NCBI RefSeq assembly: GCF_003576645.1
Contig: NC_044922.1
Span: forward strand, 18,594,699 to 18,658,698
DNA length: 64,000 bases
Source: Ipomoea triloba
Lineage: Eukaryota; Streptophyta; Magnoliopsida; Solanales; Convolvulaceae
Direction: 5' to 3'
The notes under the pieces are model-generated. The model did not search any database, was not told the DNA's origin, and saw only the letters and a list, made by a program, of their open reading frames with translations. Every line of letters starts with the position of its first letter. Position 1 is the stretch's first letter. Made by a program: the position numbers and the translations under genes. Of the stretch, positions 33,694-46,311 are shown one piece after another.

Positions 33694-33966
33694 TATACTC
33701 CATCCGTCACATTTTATATGTCAGGTTCGGTTAACGAAGTTTGACTGAAATTATTTTTTATTTAATTTTTCATAATTTAAATTTAATATTAGTATACAAA
33801 ATTTATATATTTAGAAACTACACTAAAAGTACAATATATTAAACACAAAATAAAATCAAATTTAAAGATAAATAAAAAAATACTAAAGAAAATAAACAAA
33901 GAAGAAAGAGTTGGTTTAACCAATAAATAGTAAGTATGACAGATAAAATTGGACAAAGTGAGTACT
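33694..33966. mobile_element. Stowaway-like MITE
   Basis: The left end TACTCCATCCGTCACATTTT and the complement of the right end, GTACTCACTTTGTCCAATTT, are Stowaway-type termini with an AT-rich interior of about 270 bp. Confidence 0.65.
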
Positions 33967-34635
33967 ATTTTAAAAATAACATAACAAAGTTTGAATCGCA
34001 ACAAATCGCTCTTATATATGAAAGTACCAAAATATGTACTAATAGCTAGTAGTTCACCTTCACAAATGTGGGAAGAGCTAGGTTACAATAGCAAGGGTGT
34101 AGGAGTGTCCTACAAGAGCATAAGAACTACATACTAGGGCAGGTAGGCAAGAAATGCACCAAAAACAAGTTTGGTGTTGTATAATCTTCTTGATCAATAG
34201 GGGTATGGAGGGGGGCCATTTCATGTAAAGTCACTATTTTCATTGGCCTAAAGATGGAAGCTTTTAGTGGTCCAAAAAGTGCTGCCTATGGGGCTGCTAT
34301 TAGGCATTAGTCTTGTTGCATGCATGATGCATTGATGGCTTCTTTTTTTTTCTTTTTTTTTTTTTTTGGGAATTCTCCCATTAATAATTTGCTGGCCTTA
34401 TATCATATGGATGTGTCTGTGGTCCATTTGACCCCCGGGGTCCAAATTTATTGATGGTGTACTCTAGAATTAATTGTATTTCTTTTTTTGTTGACAATTT
34501 CTTAGTACATGTGTCATGCAGGTAGGAAAATATAAGGATCATCGCTTTCACACGTTATTAATAGGAAAATATTTTTTATACTTCATAATTTTTATTTTTT
34601 ATAAATTTCCTCATGACATGGCTTATAATTATTAA

Positions 34636-34935
34636 GGGTGTGTTTGGTTGGGGGTTTAGGCATAAGGTATGAGTATCAAAGTGATTGTTAGTGTTTGGTT
34701 GATAGGTTTTGTGAATGCTACTATGGGTTTGAAATACCCCATTAATGGCAAAACCCATACCCTTATTAAATAAGGGTTTCATCTCCCTTCATCATTTCTT
34801 CCCCAACTATTAATAATCATTCCCATTCCACCCAACTACCAAACATGCTAAATACTTTCACCAAAACCCATTACCCTTACCAAGTATTTGATACCCATTC
34901 CGATTCCGATTCCCATGTGCAAACCAAACGCACCC
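34636..34935. mobile_element. Tourist-like MITE, 300 bp
   Basis: Terminal inverted repeats GGGTGTGTTTGGTT and AACCAAACGCACCC are flanked by TAA target duplications (34633-34635 and 34936-34938). No coding capacity. Confidence 0.85.
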
Positions 34936-36304
34936 TAAATGTTCATGAATTGATTAATTTTACTAAATTTTAATGGAAAATTAAAGTATCTAATTAAATA
35001 GTGTCATGTCATGAGGGAAATTAAGAGAGAGAAAATTACAGGGGTAAATAGCATTACTCTTATTAATAATGTAATTTGGAAGTTATTGAGTGGAAATTAT
35101 AGTTATTTGGAAGTTATTGATATAACAAATAATAAAATGGTACAGAAGTAGGTAAAAAGTAATTTTTATATACATAATTCATCTAATATTCAAGACACAG
35201 TACAAGTCATAGAAATTCTTTCAAGTTCGATCTATTACTCTATTTGCAAAGTTCAAAACTAAACATTATTTTATGAAGAAGAACAAAAAAATCTTTCCAC
35301 TTAGATCACAAGTTGTTGATAATTTTCAAAACATATATAAGAAATTCGAGCTGTCATTTTTCTAGTAGTGTTGATAACCTCATTCATTGCGAAATTCAAT
35401 CACCATTATTAGTTTTATCAGTCAAAAAAAAAAGAAGCTAAATACCTACAAATTTTGTGATATGTAAATTTAATTTTTCTTATACATAATATAGAACAAA
35501 TAAAAAAAAACTTTTTAAAGTGAAAATAAGTATAAAAAAAAACAGTATTTTTCTTTTTAAAAAGATTGCTTAACTTTTTTTCTCCATCCATTTGAATTTA
35601 ATTCATTAAAAAATATTCCAACTTTTCCAATTATCATACATACATTTTTTTTAAATGACACACAACGTAACCACTATCTGATAATATGCATTAAGTAAAT
35701 CTCGCTCTTATGTAATAGCTTTCAAACCCACATATGAAAAGTAAATCACACTATGAAAACTTTGTATGAATTGAAGGGCTTGATTGAAAAAATTATTGAT
35801 AAATTTATAACTTTTTAGTACGAGAATTATATATGTTATCCTTTCGAGGCAGTATACATGCAATTTAACATTATATTTTATGCGTAAAATACTATTTTAG
35901 AGCTGGCATTTTTCAAGTGTTGATAACCTCATTCATTGCCAGACTCGATCACCTTTATTAATTTTATCAACCCAAAAAAAAAAAAAAAAAATCTTAGGTA
36001 GCTCAAAGGGAAGTGCTGTCTTTTCGTCTGGTTACCCGACCATGTGGTCCTAAAATCCTATTCTTAGGTTTACATCACTATCAAGAATATGCTCCCCACA
36101 AAATTAGCTAGCTAGGGAGACTATGACATATATAAATCTCAACAATATAGGATATAAACAAATTAATAAATGTACAAATAACATTGTACGCTATTATACG
36201 TCGTACAAGACAAGTAGTTGGAAAATTTGCACCCAATTAATGACTGCGCGCGCAAGTATTGTGTCTCCAACCTCTTATATCAACAACCATGTTACATGTC
36301 CCCG

Positions 36305-36575
36305 GGACTTAACTTAGTTGGTTCATCGCATATCATAAAGATCATGACAGTAAGTGGTAGTGTGGGGGCAGTTCAAATCACACCTGAAGCATGCATGTAT
36401 GAGAAAAAAAAAGCCCAAAGAATGCTAAAAGGTCTAAATTGAATCCCTTGTGACCGGTGGGCTGATTGCACGACTCGCGATTTTCCTCTGCAACGGCTCT
36501 AGGGGTGAGGTCCTGTGGATTTAGGATTAGTCCGATAAAGCTGGGATCACCTCATTTTCAAAAATAAAATATTAA
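36305..36575 (+). mobile_element. tRNA-derived SINE-like sequence
   Basis: Near the start, GGGACTTAACTTAGTTGGTT is A-box-like; CAGTTCAAATCACACC about 50 bases on is B-box-like. A non-tRNA body follows with GGGTGAGGTCCTGTGGATTT and AAAGCTGGGATCACC, then an A-rich end. Target duplications were not identified. Confidence 0.5.
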
Positions 36576-37995
36576 ATGTGTAATCTTGCTAACAATTTCA
36601 ATTTTAGTTACGTTATGATGGAATTCATATTTTAATTTAATATCAAAGTAGGTACCTTTCAACTTAACTGCTAGATGCTTTGAGTTTGAACCCTAAGGAT
36701 GCAATTATGGTAAAATCTATGAGAGTATTTTTTCACCCTTTGAGGTCTAACTCACAAGGAACTAATAGTCTCGATGTGTGGGGTCTTAGTGTATCGAAAC
36801 TTGTGATCAGACAAAAACGAAACTAATCACTTGATTAGTTGAAGCTGATTTTAGAGATTTGAGTTGGCGGCGATGGTGGTTGAATTGAAGCTGGGAGAGT
36901 GGGGATAGGGGAATCTAGTAGAGTGATGGTGACAAAGGATGGTAGTGGCTAAATAACTAAATTAAATGAGCAATTGGAGTTGCATTAGTAGGGTTTTAGT
37001 GCATTTGATGATATGATTGATTTTAATTTGTGATAATGTAGTTTGTAGGTTGTTATTGCAGTTTGGATTTGGTTATCATTTACTTAAACTTAAATTTGTA
37101 TTCAACTTATGATGTGTTGTGTATGTCTCATATGTTACTAGAAGATGACATGTGTTGGAGACTTGGAGCATAATATAATGGAGTGGACCACTGCCCCGTC
37201 ATATGATATATACATGAGTAATTATGTAAATTAAATGTACTATTAGGGTTGTCTATAAATATATGATACTTGTAACTTAGATATTTCATTATCACAATTA
37301 ATAAAAGATCTAATTCCCTCTATGGACGTAAGCTCTCAACCAAACTATGTAATTAAAAAAAAAATCTTTATTTTTGTTTCTATATTGATCTCTTGATCAT
37401 GTTTTCCTCGACATAATGTGTGTATTCTTTTTTTATTTTACAATATTAAATAAATTTTATTGTTTGGAACAAAAAAATATAATAGGGTTTGGATAAATCC
37501 AAGAAAAAAAAAACATGATAAAAAGTGGTAGGATAAGGTTACTAGGATAAGAAAGGCAAATGCTTATGATATAGGAGATTAGTCATAGGAATTTCCAAGA
37601 CCAGAGCATCTTAGGGTTAGTATTATCCTGGAAAGATGAACATAATCCTTTTAAACAAAAGTGAGAATTATTGTTCTGAAAAAACTAGTGTGATTAGACA
37701 CTAATCCTTTTCATCAAAAGTGAGAATGGTTCTTGAAAACTATGTGATTAGACATCCACGGTATGTTTGTCTTCTCAATAATATAATTAGGTCAATTATT
37801 TTTTTCTTGATTGGATAGTTGACTGTGACAAATTCATGAGTAAGATTCTCTCAATTTCATTTTATGCGTTCGATTTAATAAGTTTAAGCTAAAATTATTA
37901 TGATTCAATTTTTTATAATACAAGTTATATTAAGTATTAGTACATAAATTTTATATATTTATGGGAGCATCATCTACGTCTCAAATCATAGTTCA

Positions 37996-38282
37996 AAAGC
38001 ACATAAAGTATAATATTTTAATTCATAAAATACATTATTTATAACACATAAAGTACATTATTCTAACTTTAAAAAAATTATCTTACCTTAGAAATTTCAT
38101 TATTCTAAGTACAATATAAATTATTCTAACTCATAAAATACATTATTCTAACACATAAAGTACATTATTCTAATACATTATCTTACACCATAAATTTTAT
38201 TATTCTAGCGCATATAAAGTACATTATTCTAACTCATAAAATACATTATTTTATCCCAAAATGTTCATTATTCTAACACGTC
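37996..38282 (+). repeat. Minisatellite of 18-20-bp units
   Basis: About a dozen variants of CACATAAAGTACATTATTCTAA and CTCATAAAATACATTATTCTAA follow each other, with alternating forms. This looks like a higher-order two-unit repeat. Confidence 0.75.
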
Positions 38283-39487
38283 GGAGTAAATAATTTTTGT
38301 TTTTTAACATCATTCGTTTTCGACCATGTGTGGACCAATAATTTGCCAAGCACCAATAGATTAACCAATAATAATACAATATGCAGGTTTAATTTGTTAT
38401 ATAAATTTTAATTAAATTTAATTTGGAGCTACTTCACAATAAGAGACTTAATTATTATATATCAGTTTAATTGATGAAAATGAATGATATTAAACAATTT
38501 TTTTTTTTGTGATGATGAAAATTTACAACTATTATCTGATGACCACACCTAAGAGGTAGATTGCATTAAATTAAAGTCTATGTGCGACGGGTTCAATAAA
38601 AAAAAACGTAAATTTTCTGATAAAAAAATCATGTTCCCTACATTCACTCAGCCGCTCCTTTCAGAGCATCTTTATGTTTTTAAAATTAGGGTTACTGGCC
38701 AAAAGTGCCAATTAAGAGAATTGAACAGTTAGGAAACAATCATTTATGTACATCTCATCATGTTTGTGCCATCATGTTTCGCATGGAATTCATCAAACCT
38801 AACTAGTTGTGACATATATACTATCATCATTCATGTACTTTTATCTCATCAATATATCTCAGCCAGTAGTATATGAACACACTTGTAATGGCATATGATA
38901 TTATTGAAAGGACAATGATTCATGGAGTGAAGTGTGAATACCATGTTAAAATTGTTGGTAATATAACTAGCTAGTAAAAAAAATGTTTATATTAACATCG
39001 CAATATCTTTTATATATAAACATCTTATAATAATCACATTAAATCGTCATTGATTGCTAAAAAATGTCATTTTTTTTACTTGCCATTTGTATCTAACCAT
39101 ATCTTAAATAGTGTGATTACTGTACTAGTGACAATTAATCATTTATATTATATTCTTTATTAGGAGTCATATGCATCAATCAAATAGACTTGTGTCAATA
39201 TTTCTATTACTACTAAAGTTTATTTGAGAGAGTATAGTTGGTGTAATACATATAAGGGATATGTTTTTTTTTAATAGAATAGGATAGTTGTTGTAACACA
39301 TATAAAGGATATGTATTATTGTTTTTTAATAGAATTGGGGGGAGGGGGAGGCTTACTAAAAAGGTTACATGAATTGCGATATATCAAGACACTCCAATAG
39401 TGTCAGCAAGATCGTCCAAGAAGGTGTTGGATCTGGCTAAAAGAATTTAGAAAATTACAATGCAAACTAACTAGGTATATTCACAAC

Positions 39488-39650
39488 TTGTGGACCTGGG
39501 TCCAGCTGGTAAGGTGGACCCGGGTCCAAAGTACACAATTTATATACTGAATGTTCACAACTTGAATTGTGAATATTCAGTATATAAATTGTAAACATTC
39601 AGTATATAAATTGTGACGGGACCACCTTGCAAGGTGGACCCGAGTCCATG
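39488..39650. mobile_element. Small palindromic element with GTGGACC ends
   Basis: The outer arms TGGACCTGGGTCC and GGACCCGAGTCCA and the inner arms AATTTATATACTGAAT and ATTCAGTATATAAATT are complementary, so most of the 163 bp can fold on itself. TATAAC words flank the right end. Confidence 0.6.
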
Positions 39651-40756
39651 GTATAACTATTATAACCTCTCCATAAATATGACTAAAATTTCAAATTTTG
39701 AGTTTTCTTTTTTTTTTTAATTTGTAATTTAACCAAACTAAACATTAAGATTTAAATGGAATATGTATTTAAATATTTTTTGTCTAACCAAAGGTTTTCT
39801 CAACCAATTAAGATTTAATTATATTGAGTATATATTCAAATATCTTTTTTTTTATCGGACCAAAGATTTTCTTCAATCAATTAGAGCTACACACTAAAAC
39901 TAATCATATATGTTTGACCAAAACCTCTACTTAAGCAGTAAGAGGCCCAACTACGCCATCTCATCATCAACGCTCAATCGGTGTAACAAAGTCAATAGTA
40001 TTAAAAAAAAATTAAATTATAAATTCAAGATTCAATTCTAAACCCTAATTAAGAGAAAAAAAAAAAAGAATCAATCTCAAAATGTATCCTATCTCCTATG
40101 AAGAGCTAGCTACTTATCTAATATGCAAGGTCTACTTACCAAATCCATAAAGTGGGGAAGTTATGCAAGTTGATATACATTAATCTTTCTATATATTTTA
40201 GTGTTTTTATTTTTTAAATACTACTGTGCAGAATTATTAATTATATTATACTTTATACAGAGATCAAATTGTAAGGAAAAACATTGACCAATATAATGGT
40301 TGTTACAAGCTAGTTGCTTTAGTAGTCGGTTTGACCATTAAAAGTAGAGCATATATAAATAATCCTATGTTCATACTTCACTAAAATATAGTAAAAGATT
40401 CATTTGGTACAACAGGGCACAATTTTCTATGCATTTTGTGAATCACAGCACTTGATTTGACATACAATTCAAAGCCCCAGACTTGGTTCCTTTAATTGAT
40501 TAAAGCTCATTTCTTCTAACCCCACTTTTTATTACTAACATTATTTAACATTGCCAAGGCATGCAATAATTTATATTTATATCTTTTTTACTTTTGGTAT
40601 AAAGAAATTATTTGGAAGAAGAGAGTAATCATGTTGCTCTGGAAGGGATCAGCTATATGAATAACATAATGTCATGTGTATATAAAGTTGTATATATTTA
40701 CAAAACTTAAGTTGAATATATATATACATACGGAGTATATATAATCAAATAAGACA

Positions 40757-40925
40757 ACATCTTCCCGTGGGACTGTGAGACATAATATGAATGCACATAA
40801 TCTACTACAGGAATGCACACAAACTAGAATGTGTGCAATCTAACATGAGTACACACAAACTAGTGCATGTGCATTTATGTAATAAACTGTGTGCATTCAT
40901 GTTGTGTTTCACAGAAAGATGTTAT
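40757..40925. mobile_element. Small inverted-repeat element
   Basis: The left CATCTTCCCGTGGGACTGTG and the complement of the right end, ACATCTTTCTGTGAAACACA, are related, and AATATGAATGCACA pairs with TGTGCATTCATGTT. The interior is full of GTGCATT/AATGCAC words. Non-coding. Confidence 0.5.
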
Positions 40926-42054
40926 CGCACTAGAATATTAGTCTATAAATATGATTAGTTAATTTAGAGTATGTTCTTAATTAATATAAGTTTTTAAAAA
41001 AAATAAAAAAATAATATGTGCATGAAATCCTAAATTACTTTCCTTCCTCTATCTCATAGCTAAGTCATAGGTATGAACTAATAGAGGACTTTTTTCTTTT
41101 GTGTGAATTGGTATTTTTTTTATGGGTACACTACAATAATTTTCGACCACTTTCGACCTTAACATTTTTTGGATGTGATCAAAGGGGAATTGAACCCTAT
41201 TTAAATAAACAAGCAATATGTGTAGCGCCTTCTTAGTTGATATATTCGGTCCATCTGAAATTCCTCAACACCTACATATGTATGGCATAACTTATCTGAA
41301 TCACCTATATGTGAGTGCCATGTTTTTCCTCATTAGCGAAATTTTCGCTATGAAAGTTGGCTGGCTTGGTAGAAGAGGGAATTACAATAATTTAAAACAT
41401 ATCCTTAGTACTTCCTAATCAGTGAAGAGAATTTTGACCTCCTGAACCAACAAAATTTTGTGTACTAAGAACCGCATATATAAAATTTTATCTTGTACTC
41501 AAAATTACATGCTTGGACTTTACATAATAATAATAATAATAATAATAATAGGCAGCTCAACTGGTCACAGAGTGTAATTTGAGAGAAGAAGGGAAATAAT
41601 GAATTTTAAATTGACAGATCAGTGTGAACTTATCTATGTGATTATGCACTCGTTACATATAGGAATCCTTTTTTTTTTTGGAAAAGATCGAGACTTTTGT
41701 CGTACTTTAATTTGGTGGGTATGTAGGATCGTTTTCATAATCTTTGCTGAAGAGATGTCTATCTAATTTGGTTGATTCTGTAAATCCCAGGGTAGCAAAG
41801 GAACGATAAAAAGCATACATGATCGACGAGTAATAGAATATGTATCCAATTATTTGAAGAATTACACTTCAATTCGAAAAGTTAGGTTAGGACTATCAAT
41901 GAAGCTAATACTTGTTTCGTAAAATCAAAGATTTAATATAATCAGCATGTTTGGTTCGTATGATAGGGGCCTAGAATGGAATGACATTTTTGAAAACTGT
42001 ATGAGTAATATAACATTACATGTATATCGACAATAAATTAAGTCTCGCCCCCAG

Positions 42055-42182
42055 AGCATTGGTTTAGTGGATGTGAAGTCTCACTTAATTAAGACATGCT
42101 CCTAATGGTAGAGTGTTTGTTCGATTTCTACCATGAATATCAAGCATTTGGGTTTGGGTTGGGCTCCTTGTGCACAAAAAGA
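42055..42182 (+). mobile_element. tRNA-derived SINE-like sequence
   Basis: GAGCATTGGTTTAGTGGATG is A-box-like and GTTTGTTCGATTTCTACC is B-box-like about 70 bases later. The 3' part TTTGGGTTTGGGTTGGGCTC ends in GTGCACAAAAA. A similar 3' end is at about 5858-5895. Confidence 0.5.
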
Positions 42183-42294
42183 ATACAATTCGGAATTGAG
42201 TTTTTGAAACTAGATTGATTCGAGTTACCTCCTTATTAGCCTCAATCATTATTGTGTGGATCAATTACTATCAAAACGGTCGATTCAGGAAAAG

Positions 42295-44170
42295 TATATT
42301 ATTTTGTAATGTGCTGTTAGTATATTAAAAATGTATTTTTTGTTATGGTCCACACAATAATTGTCGGGAACAGATTCATAGGGTCCAAAATATCGTTTAA
42401 TGAAGTCAAGAAACTGAGTTATAAAAATATGTGCGCAAAAGAGGCAAATTGATAGATCATGATTCTTATACTTAAAATTTACGAGTTTGATTATCGTTAA
42501 AACTCCATACAATTTTAGATAAAGACCGCAAATTCCTTCATAACCAAAAAATAAATTTTTAACCGACGAGATTATATCTAGAATTTTCTTTAACATTATT
42601 TACCATCATTAAATTAAATATATATTTGCCCAGACTTATAGCATGGATACAGATTGGCAAAAAATGACACATCCTTCGACGTGGCAACACCCAATTTGTA
42701 CTGCTGCTTGGGGTCGAGGTTTTGTGATTGGAAGAAAAAGCATCAAGGAATATAATCTCTTTGGACTATTCTCGTATGAATTTTTGTTTATGGATTCTTG
42801 TATCTGGGAGGTCGTACCACGTACGTATTATGTTAGGGATTTATTAAACAAATAATAATAATAATTATTATTATTTAAAAAAAAAAAAAAGAATTGTTGA
42901 AAGCACATAGTAAAACCAACCCAATCAATACAAATCATTTTTCACCTCTTACATTGCCTAGATTACACACAATCTTTAACGCATAGTATATTAAGAATCT
43001 GTAAAGCATGAGATTCCATTACTATGAAGCTTAGATCTCTGTGGACTGTGATTACAATTCCCAAGGCCAACTAATAATGGCATAAGAGAAAGAAAGCAAG
43101 AAGGGTCAAGGGTGGACAGGCCATTAACAGTCTAGCATTTTTGTTAAAACTATAAAATAATTAAATTATTCCCCACAAAAAAATATCACATTTGACTTGG
43201 CATTTTGTGATTTGTTGATTTGTTAAGTTATATAATTATTTTATTAAACTATTACCTAACTACTCCATATTATGTAAACAGTTTTTACTAACTGTGGAGC
43301 AAAATCCAATTTCAGTATAATAATCTACAAACCACACAAGAGAGATATATAAATTCTAAGGGGAAAACTTATACGATAAAAGAATGTTTGCAAGAACTAA
43401 ACTTGTAATATTATGATACGATAATCTTGCTTTACAGATGATGTTAATTATTATTAATACAATCTTGACAATTTAACAAGTTAAAACTCGTAATCTCTAT
43501 TATAAATTAAATGTTTAATAAAAGGCAAGTAAAAAAAGAGGGAGCTAGAGAGAGATGATGATGATAAGTTGATAAGTGATAATTAAAGAAGAACGTTCAA
43601 GTTTCTTGCAGTTTGACTCTGTTGGGTATATCCAGAATGCCAGCTATGGTATCAAAAGTTTCACTTTCAGTTTCTGTTAGAGAAATTGAAAATTGAAGGG
43701 GGGAAAAAGTAGAAAATATGTTTACATGTATAGTTATCCAATTTCAAATTAGATATAAATACAAAACTGAAAAATTAATATAAACGGAGCCTAAACTTCT
43801 GAAATTATAAAAGAAAAAAATAATCAAATAAACCGGCTCTTGAACTAGTAATAATAATACAATTAGGTCACTGAATTTAAAAAAGTTTCAATTAGACTTG
43901 TGCACTTAGCTTGTAAGCAAAGTGTAATTAAAGCACTAAACTTGTAAAAAAAAAAAAAGTATAATTAACACTTTTAACAAGTTACCATCATGTATAGGCA
44001 TTGAGCTATGTATTTTTACAATTGATAAGGTGTAACAACAACAACAGCAACAACAGCAGCAACAACAACAACAACAGCAACAGCAACAACAACAGCAACA
44101 GCAGCAGCAACAACAACAATAACAATAATAATAATAATATGATTTTGATAGATAATATATTGTAGGCAAC

Positions 44171-44174
<4 letters not shown>
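42295..44174 (+). repeat. 1.88-kb duplication, left copy
   Basis: Positions 42295-44174 recur at 44251-46130 with a constant offset of 1956. No difference was seen in the stretches I compared, including an (AAT) run, the A-runs and the complex CAA/CAG microsatellite. Such identity in non-coding, microsatellite-bearing DNA points to an assembly duplication rather than an old biological one. Confidence 0.9.
44033..44140 (+). repeat. CAA/CAG compound microsatellite (and copy at 45989-46096)
   Basis: An interrupted run of CAA and CAG triplets ends in AATAAT. It gives artificial poly-residue frames on both strands. The interruptions are the same in both copies of the surrounding duplication. Confidence 0.9.
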
Positions 44175-44220
<46 letters not shown>

Positions 44221-44250
44221 AAAAAAAAAACAAAAAAAAAAAAAAAAAAN
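44175..44250 (+). other. A-run ending in a single N: assembly join
   Basis: About 75 bases of almost pure A broken by two C residues, then one undetermined base at 44250, after which the sequence repeats from 42295. In the right copy the same A-run is only about 21 bases before unique DNA resumes (46152). This looks like a homopolymer-driven contig join. Confidence 0.85.
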
Positions 44251-46130
44251 TATATTATTTTGTAATGTGCTGTTAGTATATTAAAAATGTATTTTTTGTT
44301 ATGGTCCACACAATAATTGTCGGGAACAGATTCATAGGGTCCAAAATATCGTTTAATGAAGTCAAGAAACTGAGTTATAAAAATATGTGCGCAAAAGAGG
44401 CAAATTGATAGATCATGATTCTTATACTTAAAATTTACGAGTTTGATTATCGTTAAAACTCCATACAATTTTAGATAAAGACCGCAAATTCCTTCATAAC
44501 CAAAAAATAAATTTTTAACCGACGAGATTATATCTAGAATTTTCTTTAACATTATTTACCATCATTAAATTAAATATATATTTGCCCAGACTTATAGCAT
44601 GGATACAGATTGGCAAAAAATGACACATCCTTCGACGTGGCAACACCCAATTTGTACTGCTGCTTGGGGTCGAGGTTTTGTGATTGGAAGAAAAAGCATC
44701 AAGGAATATAATCTCTTTGGACTATTCTCGTATGAATTTTTGTTTATGGATTCTTGTATCTGGGAGGTCGTACCACGTACGTATTATGTTAGGGATTTAT
44801 TAAACAAATAATAATAATAATTATTATTATTTAAAAAAAAAAAAAAGAATTGTTGAAAGCACATAGTAAAACCAACCCAATCAATACAAATCATTTTTCA
44901 CCTCTTACATTGCCTAGATTACACACAATCTTTAACGCATAGTATATTAAGAATCTGTAAAGCATGAGATTCCATTACTATGAAGCTTAGATCTCTGTGG
45001 ACTGTGATTACAATTCCCAAGGCCAACTAATAATGGCATAAGAGAAAGAAAGCAAGAAGGGTCAAGGGTGGACAGGCCATTAACAGTCTAGCATTTTTGT
45101 TAAAACTATAAAATAATTAAATTATTCCCCACAAAAAAATATCACATTTGACTTGGCATTTTGTGATTTGTTGATTTGTTAAGTTATATAATTATTTTAT
45201 TAAACTATTACCTAACTACTCCATATTATGTAAACAGTTTTTACTAACTGTGGAGCAAAATCCAATTTCAGTATAATAATCTACAAACCACACAAGAGAG
45301 ATATATAAATTCTAAGGGGAAAACTTATACGATAAAAGAATGTTTGCAAGAACTAAACTTGTAATATTATGATACGATAATCTTGCTTTACAGATGATGT
45401 TAATTATTATTAATACAATCTTGACAATTTAACAAGTTAAAACTCGTAATCTCTATTATAAATTAAATGTTTAATAAAAGGCAAGTAAAAAAAGAGGGAG
45501 CTAGAGAGAGATGATGATGATAAGTTGATAAGTGATAATTAAAGAAGAACGTTCAAGTTTCTTGCAGTTTGACTCTGTTGGGTATATCCAGAATGCCAGC
45601 TATGGTATCAAAAGTTTCACTTTCAGTTTCTGTTAGAGAAATTGAAAATTGAAGGGGGGAAAAAGTAGAAAATATGTTTACATGTATAGTTATCCAATTT
45701 CAAATTAGATATAAATACAAAACTGAAAAATTAATATAAACGGAGCCTAAACTTCTGAAATTATAAAAGAAAAAAATAATCAAATAAACCGGCTCTTGAA
45801 CTAGTAATAATAATACAATTAGGTCACTGAATTTAAAAAAGTTTCAATTAGACTTGTGCACTTAGCTTGTAAGCAAAGTGTAATTAAAGCACTAAACTTG
45901 TAAAAAAAAAAAAAGTATAATTAACACTTTTAACAAGTTACCATCATGTATAGGCATTGAGCTATGTATTTTTACAATTGATAAGGTGTAACAACAACAA
46001 CAGCAACAACAGCAGCAACAACAACAACAACAGCAACAGCAACAACAACAGCAACAGCAGCAGCAACAACAACAATAACAATAATAATAATAATATGATT
46101 TTGATAGATAATATATTGTAGGCAACATTA
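44251..46130 (+). repeat. 1.88-kb duplication, right copy
   Basis: Partner of 42295-44174. Its right edge continues through a shorter A-run into unique sequence containing a candidate penultimate exon (46239-46311), whereas its left edge is the N at 44250. Confidence 0.9.
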
Positions 46131-46311
46131 AAAAAAAAAAAAAAAAAAAAAACAATCATAACGTTAGTACCAACCTACAGAGAATCTCAAAGCATGAATA
46201 ATAATGATATCATAAAAGTTAGTGAAAAAAATCTACACCAGAATTGCTGTCATAAAAGACATTGACTCCATGTCTCTCCATGCTGCAAAAATACTGAATG
46301 CCATCCCAAAC
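45553..46311 (-). CDS. Candidate 3' exons of an unrecognised gene
   Basis: Reverse-strand exon 46239-46311 (acceptor TTTGCCAG|GTT) reads VWDGIQYFCSMERHGVNVFY-DSNS. After a CTG|GTGTAG donor it joins exon 45553-45629 (acceptor TCTAACAG|AAA) in frame, giving ETESETFDTIAGILDIPNRV-KLQET and a stop. Two sensible peptide segments joining in phase, with usable splice signals, support a real gene. The donor is weak, and if it is not used the first exon ends at a stop 18 bp on (46219-46221). The last exon is repeated at 43597-43673 in the duplicated block. Upstream exons were not found. A further peptide-like stretch on the same strand at about 47204-47390 (WVASSGGLMCAYIILGLYAT) may belong to it or be a remnant. 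I do not recognise the protein. Confidence 0.4.

Larger units (their letters stand above)
32982..42294. other. Gene-poor region with small repeats
   Basis: No gene is supported over about 9.3 kb. It contains a foldback element (33018-33332), a Stowaway-like MITE (33694-33966), a Tourist-like MITE (34636-34935), SINE-like sequences (36305-36575, 42055-42182 and perhaps 36650-36780 and 35997-36060), a 20-bp-period minisatellite (37996-38282), two small palindromic elements (39488-39650 and 40757-40925) and an AAT microsatellite (41525-41550). Confidence 0.55.

Noticed and set aside
33789..34004. 71-codon hydrophobic reverse frame
   Set aside because: It lies within the Stowaway-like MITE and is an AT-rich artefact.
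36123..36442. Frames of 64 and 74 codons
   Set aside because: They overlap a SINE-like sequence and lack any protein-like conservation.
37996..38282. CRISPR-like array
   Set aside because: The units are contiguous and similar throughout, without unique spacers, in plant nuclear DNA; it is a minisatellite.
42285..42855. Frames of 103 and 70 codons in the duplicated block (also at 44172-44811)
   Set aside because: AT-rich chance frames with no conserved features. Their exact repetition reflects the block duplication, not selection.
43936..44233. Reverse-strand frames of long poly-Cys, poly-Leu and poly-Phe
   Set aside because: They are translations of the CAA/CAG microsatellite and the A-run, repeated in the right copy of the duplication.
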